The position numbers and the translations under genes are program-made. Under the pieces are notes generated by a model. That model made no database searches. It worked only from the letters and a program-made list of their open reading frames with translations, and was not told the origin of the DNA. Positions 1-9,941 of a stretch of DNA of 64,000 nt are shown piece by piece. This stretch comes from Oscillospiraceae bacterium (GTDB lineage Bacteria; Bacillota; Clostridia; Oscillospirales; Acutalibacteraceae): NCBI GenBank assembly GCA_022483045.1, contig JAKVOA010000001.1, positions 1,406,501 to 1,470,500 on the forward strand, in the 5' to 3' direction. The number at the start of each line of letters is the position of its first letter. Positions within the stretch are counted from its first letter, which is position 1.

Positions 1-780
1 TTACGCATGCAGATCTGCCTCCTCATAATCGACGCGGTTTAAGTACAGGCCCTGCGGCGGCGCTGTAGGACCGGCTTTGCTGCGGTCGCGCGCGGCAAAG
101 ATACTGGGAATATCCTGCGGAGTAATTTTTCCCTGTGCCACATACAAAAGGGTGCCCGTCAAAATGCGCACCATATTATACAGGAAGCCGTCCGCCGCAA
201 CGAAGAAATATACAAAGTCACCCTCGCGCCGCACTTCTGCCTGCGTGATTGTACGGGTGAAACTGCCGATTTCACGTTTGTCCTGCGTACAGAAAGAGGT
301 GAAATCGTGGCTGCCAAGGTACTGCTGGGCCGCCTGCTGCAGCAGGCTTTCATCCAGCGGATACCAGTAATGCAGCGCACGCCCGCGCAAAAACGGATTG
401 CGCACCGGGGCGTTCCAAATCTTATAAACGTACTGCTTACCTTTACAGGAATAGCGCGCGTGAAACGCCGCTGGCACTTCACGGCAGCCGGTCACTGCCA
501 CATCTGCCGGCAGAAAATGATTGACTGCCTGTACCAGCCGCCCGCAGGGAATCTGCCGCTCCGTATGCAGCGATACGCAGAACATGTGCGCATGCACGCC
601 GGCATCTGTGCGCGAGCAGCCCTTTAAATCCGGCGTTTCGTGCAGCACAGACGCGATCGCTTCCTGTAAAACCTGCTGTACCGTAACTGCATTCGGCTGA
701 ATCTGCCAGCCGTGATAGCCGGCGCCGTCAAAGCAGAGCGTAAAAAGAAGATTGCGCAAAGGGGGCTTCCTTTCTATCAA
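1..780 (-). CDS. truA: tRNA pseudouridine(38-40) synthase TruA
   Basis: This enzyme isomerises uridines 38-40 in the anticodon arm of many tRNAs to pseudouridine. The 259-residue length is normal for the family. The catalytic aspartate sits in the motif GCSRTDAG (Asp59), and the N-terminal FDGAGYHGWQ segment is typical of TruA. It is the last gene of an ecfA1-ecfA2-ecfT-truA run, starting 14 bp after ecfT, an arrangement common in Firmicutes next to ribosomal protein operons. The stop codon is the first three bases of the window, so the gene is complete. Confidence 0.97.
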   Translation of the reverse strand: MIERKPPLRNLLFTLCFDGAGYHGWQIQPNAVTVQQVLQEAIASVLHETPDLKGCSRTDAGVHAHMFCVSLHTERQIPCGRLVQAVNHFLPADVAVTGCREVPAAFHARYSCKGKQYVYKIWNAPVRNPFLRGRALHYWYPLDESLLQQAAQQYLGSHDFTSFCTQDKREIGSFTRTITQAEVRREGDFVYFFVAADGFLYNMVRILTGTLLYVAQGKITPQDIPSIFAARDRSKAGPTAPPQGLYLNRVDYEEADLHA

Positions 781-794
781 AATCTGTTTCCGTT

Positions 795-1610
795 TCAGCT
801 GATTGAAGCCGGCACCATGACATTCAGTACAATGACCGCCGCCAGCAGCACCGCCCCAAAGGCCAGCGCCGCAAAGTCGGTTTTCTGCAGGTGCAGAATT
901 TTCATTTTGGTCCTGCCCTCACCACCGTGGTAGCAACGGCACTCCATTGCCATAGCCAGGTCATAGGCGCGCCGGAAAGACGAAACAAACAGCGGAATTA
1001 AAACCGGAATCAGCGCCTTAATGCGCTGCATCAGCCCACCGGACTCCATATCGGCACCGCGCGCTTTTTGGGCCGACATGATACGGTCGGTTTCGTCCAG
1101 CAGAGTCGGCACAAAGCGCAGGGCAATCGTCATCATCATAGAAATCTCATGTACCTTGACATGCAGCACTTTCAGTGGCGACAAAAGGCGCTCAAGCGCA
1201 TCTGTCAGCTCGGTCGGTGAGGTTGTAAATGTAAGAATCGAGCTAAACAGAATCAAACTGATAATGCGTACCGAAATAAAGACTGCATTCTTTATACCGT
1301 TTGCTGTAATCTGCATGAAGCCAAACTGTACCAGCACCGGCCCGGTACCGTAAAACAGGTTTAATACCGCCGTAAAAATGACAATAAATAAAATGCCTTT
1401 GATACTTTTAAAATAAAGCTTTACCGGCACACCGGAAACTGCCATCAGCGCAAACGTGGCCACAACCAAAAGCGCCAGACCGACAAAATTCTGCGCGACA
1501 AAAATATAGACAATAAAGGCAATGGTCAGAACGAGTTTTACGCGCGGGTCCAGCCGGTGAATCAGTGATTTGCCGGGGAAAAACTGGCCCAGGGTAACAT
1601 CTCTGGTCAT
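795..1610 (-). CDS. ecfT: Energy-coupling factor transporter transmembrane protein EcfT
   Basis: EcfT is the membrane scaffold of group II ECF vitamin transporters, linking the two ATPases to interchangeable substrate-binding S-components. It is 271 residues long with several hydrophobic segments and two coupling motifs in the cytoplasmic helices: a normal A-R-G at residues 183-185, and a variant C-R-C at 224-226 within AMECRCYHGGEGRT, where the classical form is Ala-Arg-Gly. The start ATG overlaps the ecfA2 stop (ATGA), which indicates translational coupling. Likely S-components in this window are panT (31446-32114) and ribU (63563 onward). Confidence 0.95.
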   Translation of the reverse strand: MTRDVTLGQFFPGKSLIHRLDPRVKLVLTIAFIVYIFVAQNFVGLALLVVATFALMAVSGVPVKLYFKSIKGILFIVIFTAVLNLFYGTGPVLVQFGFMQITANGIKNAVFISVRIISLILFSSILTFTTSPTELTDALERLLSPLKVLHVKVHEISMMMTIALRFVPTLLDETDRIMSAQKARGADMESGGLMQRIKALIPVLIPLFVSSFRRAYDLAMAMECRCYHGGEGRTKMKILHLQKTDFAALAFGAVLLAAVIVLNVMVPASIS

Positions 1611-2473
1611 TGGGCCGCGCCCCCTTTCTGCACCAGCGGCAAAAGCTGCCGCACGGCTTCCTCCATGGTCAGGCAGGTCTTGACAGGGTAGCCGTCATTT
1701 TTTAAAATTGACATGATTTTTGTAATCTGCGGCACCTGCAGACCGATTTTCTCCAGCTCTGCATCGTGCGAAAAGACCTTCTGTGTCGTGTCGAGCATCT
1801 GCAGGTGAGAGGCATTCATTACCAGCACGCGGTCAGCCACGCGCGCCACATCCTCCATGCTGTGAGAAACCAGCATGACTGTATTGCCACGCTCTTTGTG
1901 ATAGTCGACAATTTCGCTTAAAAGCACATCGCGCCCGGCAGGGTCCAGACCAGCGGTCGGTTCGTCCAAAATCAGCACATCCGGGTCCATGGCAATGACG
2001 CCCGCAATCGCAACCCGGCGTTTTTCTCCGCCGGAAAGCTCAAATGGGCTCTTTTCCAGCAGCTCGTCCCGCAGGCCAACAAACTGCGCCGCTTTGTGCG
2101 CGCGCTGTACGATTTCATCTTCTGTAAGGCCCATATTGCGCGGGCCGAATTCAATGTCTTTTAAAACTGTTTCTTCAAACAACTGGTCCTCCGGGTACTG
2201 AAAGACCATGCCTACCCGAAAGCGCACAGCGCGTATTTTTTTCGGCTCTGCCCAAATATCTTTACCCGAAAGCAGCACCCGGCCGCTGGTGGGGCGAATC
2301 AAGCCGTTCATCATCTGAATCAGCGTGCTTTTGCCAGAGCCGGTATGGCCGATAACGCCGATAAACTCGCCCTGGCCAATTTGAAAATTGACATTCTGTA
2401 CTGCCTTTTTTTCAAAGGGCGTTCCCACGCTGTACGTGTAGCACAGATCCTGTGCCTCCAGCAAAGGTGTCAT
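1607..2473 (-). CDS. ecfA2: Energy-coupling factor ATPase EcfA2
   Basis: One of the two ABC ATPases that drive group II ECF vitamin uptake. With the start at 2473 the Walker A motif GHTGSGKST lies at residues 42-50, followed by the ABC signature [10 protein letters not shown] and a Walker B ending in LDEP. The N-terminal [12 protein letters not shown] stretch is characteristic of EcfA2 rather than EcfA1. The start is chosen because a GGGGGA ribosome binding site precedes this ATG and it overlaps the ecfA1 stop by four bases (ATGA); a longer open frame upstream would run into ecfA1. Confidence 0.95.
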   Translation of the reverse strand: MTPLLEAQDLCYTYSVGTPFEKKAVQNVNFQIGQGEFIGVIGHTGSGKSTLIQMMNGLIRPTSGRVLLSGKDIWAEPKKIRAVRFRVGMVFQYPEDQLFEETVLKDIEFGPRNMGLTEDEIVQRAHKAAQFVGLRDELLEKSPFELSGGEKRRVAIAGVIAMDPDVLILDEPTAGLDPAGRDVLLSEIVDYHKERGNTVMLVSHSMEDVARVADRVLVMNASHLQMLDTTQKVFSHDAELEKIGLQVPQITKIMSILKNDGYPVKTCLTMEEAVRQLLPLVQKGGAAQ

Positions 2474-3342
2474 TGTGCTTCCCCCTTTCCGGCAAGCAGC
2501 GGCTCCAGTGCAGAAACGCACTCGTCAATGCTCAAAACGCATTCTGGCAGCGGGCAACCCGCCCCACGCAGGCGAAAGGCCAATTCTGTAGCCTGCGGAA
2601 CATCAAGCTTATGGGTTTTCAGCAATTCCACCTGCGAAAAGACCTCTCGCGGGGTCCCCTGGGTCAGGATTCTGCCATTGTCCATTACAACGACTCGGCC
2701 CGCCTGCACAGCTTCATCCATATAATGGGTGATTAAAATAATGGTAATTCCCTTTTCTCGGTTCAGCTGCTTTATGGTACGCATAACCTCGGCGCGGCCG
2801 CGCGGGTCAAGCATGGCAGTCGGCTCGTCCAGTACAATGCAGGCGGTCCGCATGGCTAAAATGCCCGCAATGGCAACGCGCTGCTTTTGCCCGCCGGAAA
2901 GTTTGTAAGGTGCGCTGGTACGGTACTCATACATTTCTACAGTTTTTAGGGCCTCATCAACGCGGCGGCGGATTTCCAGAGGCTCTACGCCCAGGTTTTC
3001 CGGACCAAAAGCTACGTCTTCCTCTACAACGGAGGCAACCAGCTGGTTGTCGGGGTTTTGCTGCACCATGCCCACCTGGCGACGAATATCGAGGGTCTTG
3101 TCTTCGTCCGCCGTATCCATACCATCGACATACACTTTGCCGGCAGTGGGAATCAGCATTGCATTAAACATTTTAGCCATCGTAGATTTGCCGGAACCAT
3201 TGTGCCCCAAAAGTGCCACAAACTCGCCGCGGTCAATCGAGAGGGTGATTCCGCTGAGCACGTCGTGCAGTGGTTTGTCCGGCTGCTCAGGGTCCGGCTC
3301 ATCATAGGTAAAATGCAAATCTTCTGTTTTGATAAATTCCAT
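2470..3342 (-). CDS. ecfA1: Energy-coupling factor ATPase EcfA1
   Basis: The partner ABC ATPase of the ECF module. It shows GHNGSGKST (Walker A), [15 protein letters not shown] (signature) and a Walker B with [10 protein letters not shown]. The start at 3342 (MEFIKTEDL) follows an AAGGAG ribosome binding site at a good distance; upstream in-frame ATG codons lack one. It is the first gene of the tightly overlapped ecfA1-ecfA2-ecfT-truA unit. It and EcfA2 are expected to act as a heterodimer shared by several vitamin S-components. Confidence 0.95.
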   Translation of the reverse strand: MEFIKTEDLHFTYDEPDPEQPDKPLHDVLSGITLSIDRGEFVALLGHNGSGKSTMAKMFNAMLIPTAGKVYVDGMDTADEDKTLDIRRQVGMVQQNPDNQLVASVVEEDVAFGPENLGVEPLEIRRRVDEALKTVEMYEYRTSAPYKLSGGQKQRVAIAGILAMRTACIVLDEPTAMLDPRGRAEVMRTIKQLNREKGITIILITHYMDEAVQAGRVVVMDNGRILTQGTPREVFSQVELLKTHKLDVPQATELAFRLRGAGCPLPECVLSIDECVSALEPLLAGKGEAQ

Positions 3343-3432
3343 GGCTGGCTCCTTCATGTGTCGCTCGGCCCAAAAGCCTGAGCGCACGTTTCCCCTAAGG
3401 GACGGAATAAAAATAGAATGAAACGAAATAGC

Positions 3433-4293
3433 CTAAAACTGTGCGATTGCCGTACTGCCGCAGGGCAGCGTAAAGCCCGTATCGCTGACGCGCAGGCCAA
3501 TTTCATCTGCCTGCACGCTTCCGCCAAAGCGTGGCTGCAACATAACACCCAAAAGGTACTGCATCACTGCCGGGGAAAGCCCTGTTGTGTAGGAATTCAG
3601 CAGGAAAAACAGCGGTTTTTCACTAAGAATAGGAATGCACATACTGATAAGGCTGTAAAGCTGCTCTTCCAGCTTCCAAACCTCACCGCCCGGCCCGCGC
3701 CCATAAGAGGGCGGGTCCATAATAATGGCATCGTAGTGGTGGCCGCGGCGGTGCTCGCGCTGCACAAATTTGGTGCAGTCATCTACCAACCAGCGAACCG
3801 GCCGGTCTGCAAGGGAACTTGCCTGTGCATTTTCCTTTGCCCACTGCACCATGCCCTTGCTTGCATCTACATGGCAGACAGAGGCGCCTGCCTTTAGACA
3901 GGCCAGCGTCGCTGCACCGGTATAGCCGAAAAGATTTAAAACCTGAATAGGTCTGCCCGCGTGCTGTATCTGCTGCATAGCATAGTTCCAGTTGACCGCC
4001 TGCTCTGGGAAAAGGCCGGTGTGCTTAAAACCCATTGTCTTTAGCCGAAAGGTCATGCCAGACCAGTGAATTTCCCACTCCGGTGGCACTTGTTTGAGCA
4101 TCTGCCAATGGCCACCGCCGGAAGAGGAACGGATATAGCGTGCATCCGCCTGTTTCCAGCGGGGATCTTTTCGCGGCGTATCCCAAATAATCTGCGGGTC
4201 CGGGCGAATCAGCAGCACGCTGCCCCAGCGCTCCAGCCGCTCGCCGCGGGAAGTATCCAAAAGTTCATAGTCCTGCCACTCTGCAGTGCGCAT
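3433..4293 (-). CDS. Class I SAM-dependent methyltransferase, RlmI/RlmK-like
   Basis: Predicted RNA methyltransferase of 286 residues. It has the SAM-binding glycine motif NLFGYTGAATLACLKAGA, followed by the acidic VDAS strand, and the catalytic-type motif DPPSYGRG. These match the catalytic half of the 23S rRNA methyltransferases RlmI and RlmK(L), but the N-terminal PUA RNA-binding domain of RlmI is absent. The exact target nucleotide cannot be read from the sequence. It lies upstream of ecfA1 on the same strand with a 90 bp gap, so cotranscription is possible. Confidence 0.85.
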   Translation of the reverse strand: MRTAEWQDYELLDTSRGERLERWGSVLLIRPDPQIIWDTPRKDPRWKQADARYIRSSSGGGHWQMLKQVPPEWEIHWSGMTFRLKTMGFKHTGLFPEQAVNWNYAMQQIQHAGRPIQVLNLFGYTGAATLACLKAGASVCHVDASKGMVQWAKENAQASSLADRPVRWLVDDCTKFVQREHRRGHHYDAIIMDPPSYGRGPGGEVWKLEEQLYSLISMCIPILSEKPLFFLLNSYTTGLSPAVMQYLLGVMLQPRFGGSVQADEIGLRVSDTGFTLPCGSTAIAQF

Positions 4294-4338
4294 ACGGTAT
4301 CTCCCTCATTCTTCTTTAAAAGATTCTACAGAATTGAT

Positions 4339-5688
4339 TTATGCCAGATGGTCGCGCAGGACATCGGCAACAGACTCTGCCAGTACACGAATCTGCTTTT
4401 TGTCCTGTCCCTCTACCATGACGCGCAAGAGCGGCTCTGTGCCAGAGGGACGCACAATAATGCGGCCATTACTGCCAAGCTCTGTGCGCACTTTGTCCAC
4501 CGCGGCGGCAACCGCCTCGTCCTCTGTAAAGCGCTCTTTGCCCTCTGGCCCGACTTCCACATTGATCAGCACCTGTGGGAAGCGGCTCATCAGCGTTGCC
4601 AAAGAACTGAGCTTTGCCTGGCGGCGCTTGACAATCGCCAGCAGCTGCGCGGCAGTCAGTTCCCCATCGCCGGTCGTGGCATAGTCCAAAAAGATAACGT
4701 GGCCACTCTGCTCGCCGCCAAAGTTGTAGCCTTCCTGCTGCATTTTTTCCAGCACATAGCGGTCGCCGACCTTGGTGGCCTCAAAGTGCATGCCGTTTTC
4801 TTCACAGAAGCGGCTGAAGCCCATGTTGGTCATAATGGTGCCGACGGCGGTATTTTTCGCCAAACGTCCGCGAGACTTCATGTCTGCTGCACAAATGGCC
4901 ATAACAAAGTCACCATCAACCAAGTTGCCCTTGTCATCCACAGCAAGGCAGCGGTCCGCGTCGCCGTCAAATGCCACGCCGGCGTCCAACCCAGCTTCGC
5001 GTACAAAAGCCATCAGGCTCTCCATGTGAGTAGAGCCGCAGTGATCATTGACATTGACGCCGTTCGGCTGGTCAGAAATCATGTGGCACTCCGCACCTAA
5101 TTTGGTAAACAGCTTTTCCGCTGTGCGGGAAGCCGCACCGTTAGCGCAGTCAATGCCTATGCGCATGCCGCTGAGCGAAATCGGCACGGTTTCGGCAATA
5201 TGATTAACATAATCTTCTACAGCGTTTGGGGCCGCGGTAACTGTACCGATATCGCCGCCCACCGGGGTAGGCACTTCGTCGGAATTAGAAAAGATAATCG
5301 ACTCAATGCGATCCTCCAGTGCATCTGGCAGCTTGTAGCCGTCACCTGAAAAGATTTTAATACCATTAAACTGGCAGGGGTTATGGCTTGCGGTCAGCAT
5401 AACTCCCGCGTCTGCTTTATACTGGCCAACCAAAAAGGCCACAGCCGGGGTCGGGATGACCCCCAGCTGCACAACGTCGGCCCCAACACTGCACAGGCCG
5501 GCGGTAATGGCTGCCTCCAGCATATCGGAAGAGATGCGGGTATCCTTGCCGATGAGAATGCGCGGGTGGCGGTTTTCGGAATCTGTCAGCACGGTTGCGG
5601 CCGCGCGGCCGATCTGCAGTGCCAATTCACAGGTAAGCTCGCTGTTTGCAATTCCGCGGACACCATCTGTACCAAAAAGTCTTCCCAT
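4339..5688 (-). CDS. glmM: Phosphoglucosamine mutase
   Basis: Converts glucosamine-6-phosphate to glucosamine-1-phosphate on the way to UDP-GlcNAc for peptidoglycan. The 449-residue protein has every family landmark: the phosphoserine loop TASHNP with Ser101, the metal-binding DGDADR at 241-246, and the C-terminal phosphate-binding RPSGTEPLLRV. The N-terminus MGRLFGTDGVRG is the standard GlmM start. Confidence 0.97.
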   Translation of the reverse strand: MGRLFGTDGVRGIANSELTCELALQIGRAAATVLTDSENRHPRILIGKDTRISSDMLEAAITAGLCSVGADVVQLGVIPTPAVAFLVGQYKADAGVMLTASHNPCQFNGIKIFSGDGYKLPDALEDRIESIIFSNSDEVPTPVGGDIGTVTAAPNAVEDYVNHIAETVPISLSGMRIGIDCANGAASRTAEKLFTKLGAECHMISDQPNGVNVNDHCGSTHMESLMAFVREAGLDAGVAFDGDADRCLAVDDKGNLVDGDFVMAICAADMKSRGRLAKNTAVGTIMTNMGFSRFCEENGMHFEATKVGDRYVLEKMQQEGYNFGGEQSGHVIFLDYATTGDGELTAAQLLAIVKRRQAKLSSLATLMSRFPQVLINVEVGPEGKERFTEDEAVAAAVDKVRTELGSNGRIIVRPSGTEPLLRVMVEGQDKKQIRVLAESVADVLRDHLA

Positions 5689-5759
5689 TGCGTTTTACAC
5701 TCCCGTTAAAAAAGTTTCATTATTTTCTGTATAAAGATTCTATTATATAATCGGAAAAG

Positions 5760-6821
5760 CTAATACAAGCGCTGCTGTTCCGGTGAATCCTTGCTTTCCG
5801 GCGGTTTCAGGCCCAAGTGCTGGTAAGCCGCCTTAGTGGCAACGCGCCCGCGTGGGGTGCGGGCCAAAAAGCCAATCTGCATTAAGTATGGCTCATAAAC
5901 GTCCTCCAGAGTAACCGCCTCTTCGCCAATGGCAGCGGCAAGTGTGTCCAAGCCGACCGGCCCGCCATTGTAGTAGCGGATCATCGTGGTCAGCAGGCGG
6001 CGGTCGTTGGCGTCTAGCCCAAGTTCATCGACCTCCATGCGGTCAAGCCCCAGTTTGGCGGTATTGTAGTTGATAATACCGTCTTCTGTAGAGACCTGTG
6101 CAAAATCGCGCACACGCTTGAGCATTCGGTTGGCAATACGCGGTGTGCCACGGCTGCGGGACGCAATTTCCAAAGCGCCGTCGGCATCAATCGGTATATT
6201 TAAAATCTGTGCAGAGCGGGTAACAATCCGCGCAAGTTCCTGCGGTGTATACATTTCCAGCCGCAGCACCACGCCAAAGCGGTCCCGCAGCGGCGCGGAA
6301 AGCTGCCCCGCACGGGTGGTAGCGCCAACCAATGTGAATTTTGGCAGCGGCAGATGATAACTTGCCGCCATCTGTCCTTTGCCGGTAATAATGTCGATTG
6401 CAAAATCTTCCATAGCCGGGTACAGAATTTCCTCTACCGTGCGCGGCAGCCGGTGCACTTCATCGATAAATAGCACATCGCCGGGGTTCAGGTTTGTCAA
6501 GACGGCGGCAAGGTCGCCCGGGCGCTCAATGGCCGGGCCAGAGGTTACACGCAGATTGACCCCGAGTTCATTTGCAATAATGCCGGCAAGCGTGGTTTTG
6601 CCAAGGCCCGGCGGGCCATAAAGAAGCACATGATCCAGTGTTTCTTTGCGCTGGCGGGCCGCCTCGATAAATACTGCGAGGTTAGCTTTCACTTTTTCCT
6701 GCCCAATATAGTCTTTCAGGTGACGGGGGCGCAGCGGATTTTCTGTTTCTTCGTCTTCGGGTGCATATTCCGGTGCAACCATGCGGTTTTCCAGGTCAAA
6801 ATCTTCCTCTTTGTACTCCAA
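5760..6821 (-). CDS. ruvB: Holliday junction branch migration ATPase RuvB
   Basis: AAA+ motor that drives Holliday junction branch migration with RuvA. It is 353 residues long with Walker [10 protein letters not shown] at 69-77, Walker B with DEVH at 120-123, and a C-terminal winged-helix region. It is the last gene of a ruvC-ruvA-ruvB run and starts 59 bp after ruvA. Confidence 0.98.
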   Translation of the reverse strand: MEYKEEDFDLENRMVAPEYAPEDEETENPLRPRHLKDYIGQEKVKANLAVFIEAARQRKETLDHVLLYGPPGLGKTTLAGIIANELGVNLRVTSGPAIERPGDLAAVLTNLNPGDVLFIDEVHRLPRTVEEILYPAMEDFAIDIITGKGQMAASYHLPLPKFTLVGATTRAGQLSAPLRDRFGVVLRLEMYTPQELARIVTRSAQILNIPIDADGALEIASRSRGTPRIANRMLKRVRDFAQVSTEDGIINYNTAKLGLDRMEVDELGLDANDRRLLTTMIRYYNGGPVGLDTLAAAIGEEAVTLEDVYEPYLMQIGFLARTPRGRVATKAAYQHLGLKPPESKDSPEQQRLY

Positions 6822-6880
6822 CTGCCTGCCTCCCTTTCCTATTTTATATTGCTGAAAATAATCTTATACAGAATGTTTTT

Positions 6881-7483
6881 TCAGCGCATGCTGCCAAAGC
6901 TTTTCAGCGCCTGCCGAATCAGTTCCTCTACTGGCAGGCTGCTGTCGAGCTTCGCGACCGCACCGGACGCTTCGCTGACAGAATAGCCCAGCACCGTCAG
7001 CGCATTGACTGCGGCCTCGGCATTGCCCGCAGCTGAGGGAACGCCCGTGCTCTGCAGAAAGCCCGGGTCCGCCGCCTGCATGGATTTAACTTTATCTTTC
7101 ATTTCCAGTACAATGCGCTGGCCAAGCTTCGGTCCAACACCGCTGGCACGGGTAAAGGCTTTGCTGTCGCCGGTCGCGGCCGCGGCAGCTACCTGCTCGG
7201 GGGTCAGTACGGAAAGGATCGAAAGCCCCGCCTTTGGCCCGACGCCGCTGATATTGGTCAGCATCTTAAAGCAGTTCAGTTCTGCCTGGGTGGCAAAACC
7301 AAACAGCTCCAGTGCATCTTCGCGTACATTTAAATGCGTGTACAGCTTAGTCTCCTGCCCCAAAGGCGGCAGCACTTTTTGTGTATTCATCGTTGTGCGG
7401 CACAAAAAGCCCACGCCGCCGCACTCCACTACCGCGACATTCGGCTCTATATGTGTTAAAATACCTTTTAAGCTGTAAAACAT
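6881..7483 (-). CDS. ruvA: Holliday junction branch migration complex subunit RuvA
   Basis: RuvA binds four-way DNA junctions and loads RuvB. The 200-residue protein begins MFYSLKGILTHIEPN, an OB-fold start typical of the family, followed by two helix-hairpin-helix segments (NISGVGPKAGL and ASGVGPKLGQRIVLEMKDK) and a C-terminal domain III (about 150-200) that contacts RuvB. It lies 12 bp downstream of ruvC. Confidence 0.98.
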   Translation of the reverse strand: MFYSLKGILTHIEPNVAVVECGGVGFLCRTTMNTQKVLPPLGQETKLYTHLNVREDALELFGFATQAELNCFKMLTNISGVGPKAGLSILSVLTPEQVAAAAATGDSKAFTRASGVGPKLGQRIVLEMKDKVKSMQAADPGFLQSTGVPSAAGNAEAAVNALTVLGYSVSEASGAVAKLDSSLPVEELIRQALKSFGSMR

Positions 7484-7495
7484 TCCACTGCTCCT

Positions 7496-8005
7496 CTACT
7501 GGCGGAATTTTTCCAGAGTCCTGCGCCGCATGGCGCTGACGCTGGCCTGCCCGTGGGTAATGGCCATGGCAAGCGCATCGGCCGTGTCATCTGGCTTTGG
7601 AACCTCTTTCAGGCACAGCAGGCGCCGTGTCATCTCCATGACCTGCGGCTTTTTTGCCTTGCCGTACCCCGTGACCGCCTGCTTAATCTGCATAGGGGTA
7701 TACTCATACACAGGACAGCCCGCCTGCTGACAAACAAGCAAGATCACGCCGCGCGCCTCTGCTACACCGATGCCAGTGGTTTTATTATTGGAAAAATAGA
7801 GCTTTTCAATCGCCGCGGCCTGCGGTTTCCACTTTGCCAAGACTGCGCCCAATTCCTCATAGATCTGCTGCAGACGCAGCCCAAATGGTGCACCCGCTGG
7901 TGTCATGACTGCACCGGAAGCCAAAGGGATATAGCGCCCTGCAGTGGTGCGTAGCACCCCCCAGCCAACAATGGCATAACCAGGGTCTATTCCCAGTACA
8001 ATCAC
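7496..8005 (-). CDS. ruvC: Crossover junction endodeoxyribonuclease RuvC
   Basis: Resolves Holliday junctions by symmetric nicking. The acidic catalytic residues are visible: Asp7 in GIDPG, Glu67 in AAIEKLYF, and Asp140/Asp143 in PKPDDTADALAMAITH. The length of 169 residues is normal. It is the first gene of the ruvCAB run, with a promoter candidate 50-80 bp upstream. Firmicutes often have ruvAB without ruvC; the full trio here fits Clostridia. Confidence 0.98.
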   Translation of the reverse strand: MIVLGIDPGYAIVGWGVLRTTAGRYIPLASGAVMTPAGAPFGLRLQQIYEELGAVLAKWKPQAAAIEKLYFSNNKTTGIGVAEARGVILLVCQQAGCPVYEYTPMQIKQAVTGYGKAKKPQVMEMTRRLLCLKEVPKPDDTADALAMAITHGQASVSAMRRRTLEKFRQ

Positions 8006-8054
8006 AGCAGATACCCCCTTCTTCTGCCAATTTCGCAGAATTCAGTTACATGCC

Positions 8055-8082
8055 ATTATACCACATTTTAATGCAAAAGCAA
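8055..8082 (-). promoter_or_regulatory. Promoter candidate for ruvCAB
   Basis: On the minus strand TTGCTT and TATAAT are separated by 16 bp, about 50 bp upstream of the ruvC start. It is divergent from the pap promoter. Confidence 0.5.
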
Positions 8083-8137
8083 AACCTAGAGACTGCAGAG
8101 AGGGCTTGGTGAGCTTCCGTTAAATTTTCTAAAATTC

Positions 8138-8166
8138 TTGCTAAAATTTCGCATTTCGTGTATACT
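8138..8166 (+). promoter_or_regulatory. Sigma-A type promoter for pap
   Basis: TTGCTA and TATACT are separated by exactly 17 bp, about 95 bp before the pap start codon. Confidence 0.55.
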
Positions 8167-8261
8167 TATACCAAGTTTGAAACAGGCTGGCCAACGTGGC
8201 CGCCATACGACTGCCGGGCTATCTTTTTGCGCCCGCTGCGAATGAACAGGAGGCTCCCTCA

Positions 8262-9776
8262 ATGCTGGAAAAAGTTGACCTAAAAAAGACAATTTCAAAA
8301 GAAAACTATAAAAAGCAAATCAAGCCGCTGCAGGAATCCTTGGCAAGCCTTGACGGCCCCATGAAGGTTTCCGGCCTGCCGGTCATTATCTTATTCGAGG
8401 GCTGGGGCGGCGCCGGAAAGGGCAGTGTTATTTCCCGCCTGATTCTAAATTTTGACCCGCGCTGGTTCACCGTGGTAAACACACAGCCGCCCACCGACCT
8501 GGAGCGCCGCGAACCCACCATGTGGCGCCACTGGCTCACTCTGCCGGAAGCGGGGCAGATGTCGATTATGGACCGCTCCTGGTACCAGGAAGTCAGCATT
8601 CTGCGGCTGGAAGATGAGATTGACGACCTCACCAACCTGCGCCGTATGAACGAAATCAACAGCTTTGAGCGCGGGCTTACCGACAACGGCTACTTGATTA
8701 TCAAATTCTTTCTGCATATTACACAGAAAGAACAAAAAGCGCGTCTTGAAAAATTGGACAGCGACAAAAATACCGAGTGGCGCGTAACTGCAAACGACTG
8801 GCGCCGCTGCCGGCAGTACGACAAATACTGCGATGTTTTTGACCAAATGCTGGAATATACCAACACTCCCTACGCGCCCTGGCACGTAATTTCCGGTATG
8901 AATGACGAGGTGCGTACGCTGGAAGTCTTCCGTACTGTCAACGATGCGGTACATACCGCCTTAAAGCTGCGGGAGGAAAAGGCCGCTGCTCCGCAGCTCG
9001 CTTCCAGTATTATTCAGCCTGGGCAGTACCATTTTGTACAGATGCCGCAGCTTTCAGAAATTGATCTTTCCAAATCACTGGAAAAAGAAAAGTATAAGAA
9101 ACAGCTGAAAAAAGAGCAGGCTTGCCTTTCTGAGCTGCACAATAAAATCTACCGCAAAAAAATGCCCGTCATTATTGTGTACGAGGGCTGGGACGCAGCC
9201 GGCAAAGGCGGCAATATTAAACGCGTTTCCGAGGCACTGGACCCCCGCGGCTATGAAGTGGTGCCCATCGCCGCCCCAAGCCGCGAAGAAAAGAACCGCC
9301 ATTATTTATGGCGCTTCTGGCGCAAGCTGCCCCGCGACGGCCACATTGCCATTTTTGACCGCTCCTGGTACGGCCGCGTCATGGTAGAACGCATTGAGGG
9401 CTTCTGCTCCGCAGAAGACTGGCAGCGCGCCTATCGCGAAATCAATGAGTTTGAGCGGCAACTGTACGACTGGGGAGCAGTCGTTATCAAATTCTGGCTG
9501 CAAATTGACGCGGACGAGCAGCTGCGGCGTTTTGAAGAGCGCAAGAATACCCCCTCTAAGCAATGGAAAATCACCGACGAGGATTGGCGAAACCGTGAAA
9601 AATGGCCGCAGTATGAAACCGCGGTCAATGAAATGATGCAGTATACTTCTACCGACTTTGCTCCATGGCACATTGTGGAATCGAACGATAAAAAGTATGC
9701 ACGCATTAAAGCGCTGAAAATCATCAATCAGTCCATCGAAGATCGCCTGAACGGAAACAAAAAGCGTCAGCACTAA
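8262..9776 (+). CDS. pap: Polyphosphate:AMP phosphotransferase, two PPK2 domains
   Basis: Predicted class II PPK2 enzyme that phosphorylates AMP to ADP with polyphosphate. The 504-residue protein has two tandem PPK2 domains: the first with Walker A GWGGAGKG (47-54) and DRSWY (104-108), the second with GWDAAGKG (309-316) and the fuller lid DRSWYGRVMVERIEG (366-380). The first domain lacks that complete lid, so the second is probably the catalytic half, as in characterised PAPs. The start at 8262 is chosen for the AGGAGG eight bases upstream. It is monocistronic, with its own promoter and terminator. Confidence 0.9.
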   Translation: MLEKVDLKKTISKENYKKQIKPLQESLASLDGPMKVSGLPVIILFEGWGGAGKGSVISRLILNFDPRWFTVVNTQPPTDLERREPTMWRHWLTLPEAGQMSIMDRSWYQEVSILRLEDEIDDLTNLRRMNEINSFERGLTDNGYLIIKFFLHITQKEQKARLEKLDSDKNTEWRVTANDWRRCRQYDKYCDVFDQMLEYTNTPYAPWHVISGMNDEVRTLEVFRTVNDAVHTALKLREEKAAAPQLASSIIQPGQYHFVQMPQLSEIDLSKSLEKEKYKKQLKKEQACLSELHNKIYRKKMPVIIVYEGWDAAGKGGNIKRVSEALDPRGYEVVPIAAPSREEKNRHYLWRFWRKLPRDGHIAIFDRSWYGRVMVERIEGFCSAEDWQRAYREINEFERQLYDWGAVVIKFWLQIDADEQLRRFEERKNTPSKQWKITDEDWRNREKWPQYETAVNEMMQYTSTDFAPWHIVESNDKKYARIKALKIINQSIEDRLNGNKKRQH

Positions 9777-9792
9777 GCACTTTTTCTGCACA

Positions 9793-9834
9793 GAAGCCCC
9801 CTGCAATGACAAGTTGCAGAGGGCTTCCTTTTTT
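9793..9834 (+). terminator. Intrinsic terminator after pap
   Basis: Inverted repeat GAAGCCC/GGGCTTC with an inner CTGCAA/TTGCAG stem, followed by a run of T. Confidence 0.85.
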
Positions 9835-9941
9835 ATGATGAGCATTTACGGCAAAGCTGTAAAAATGAATTTATATTTTCTGCCGGTTGTTTATGGTAAT
9901 GTATTTTCTCAGCCGCCAAATGGAGGCGGAATACTTAAAAG

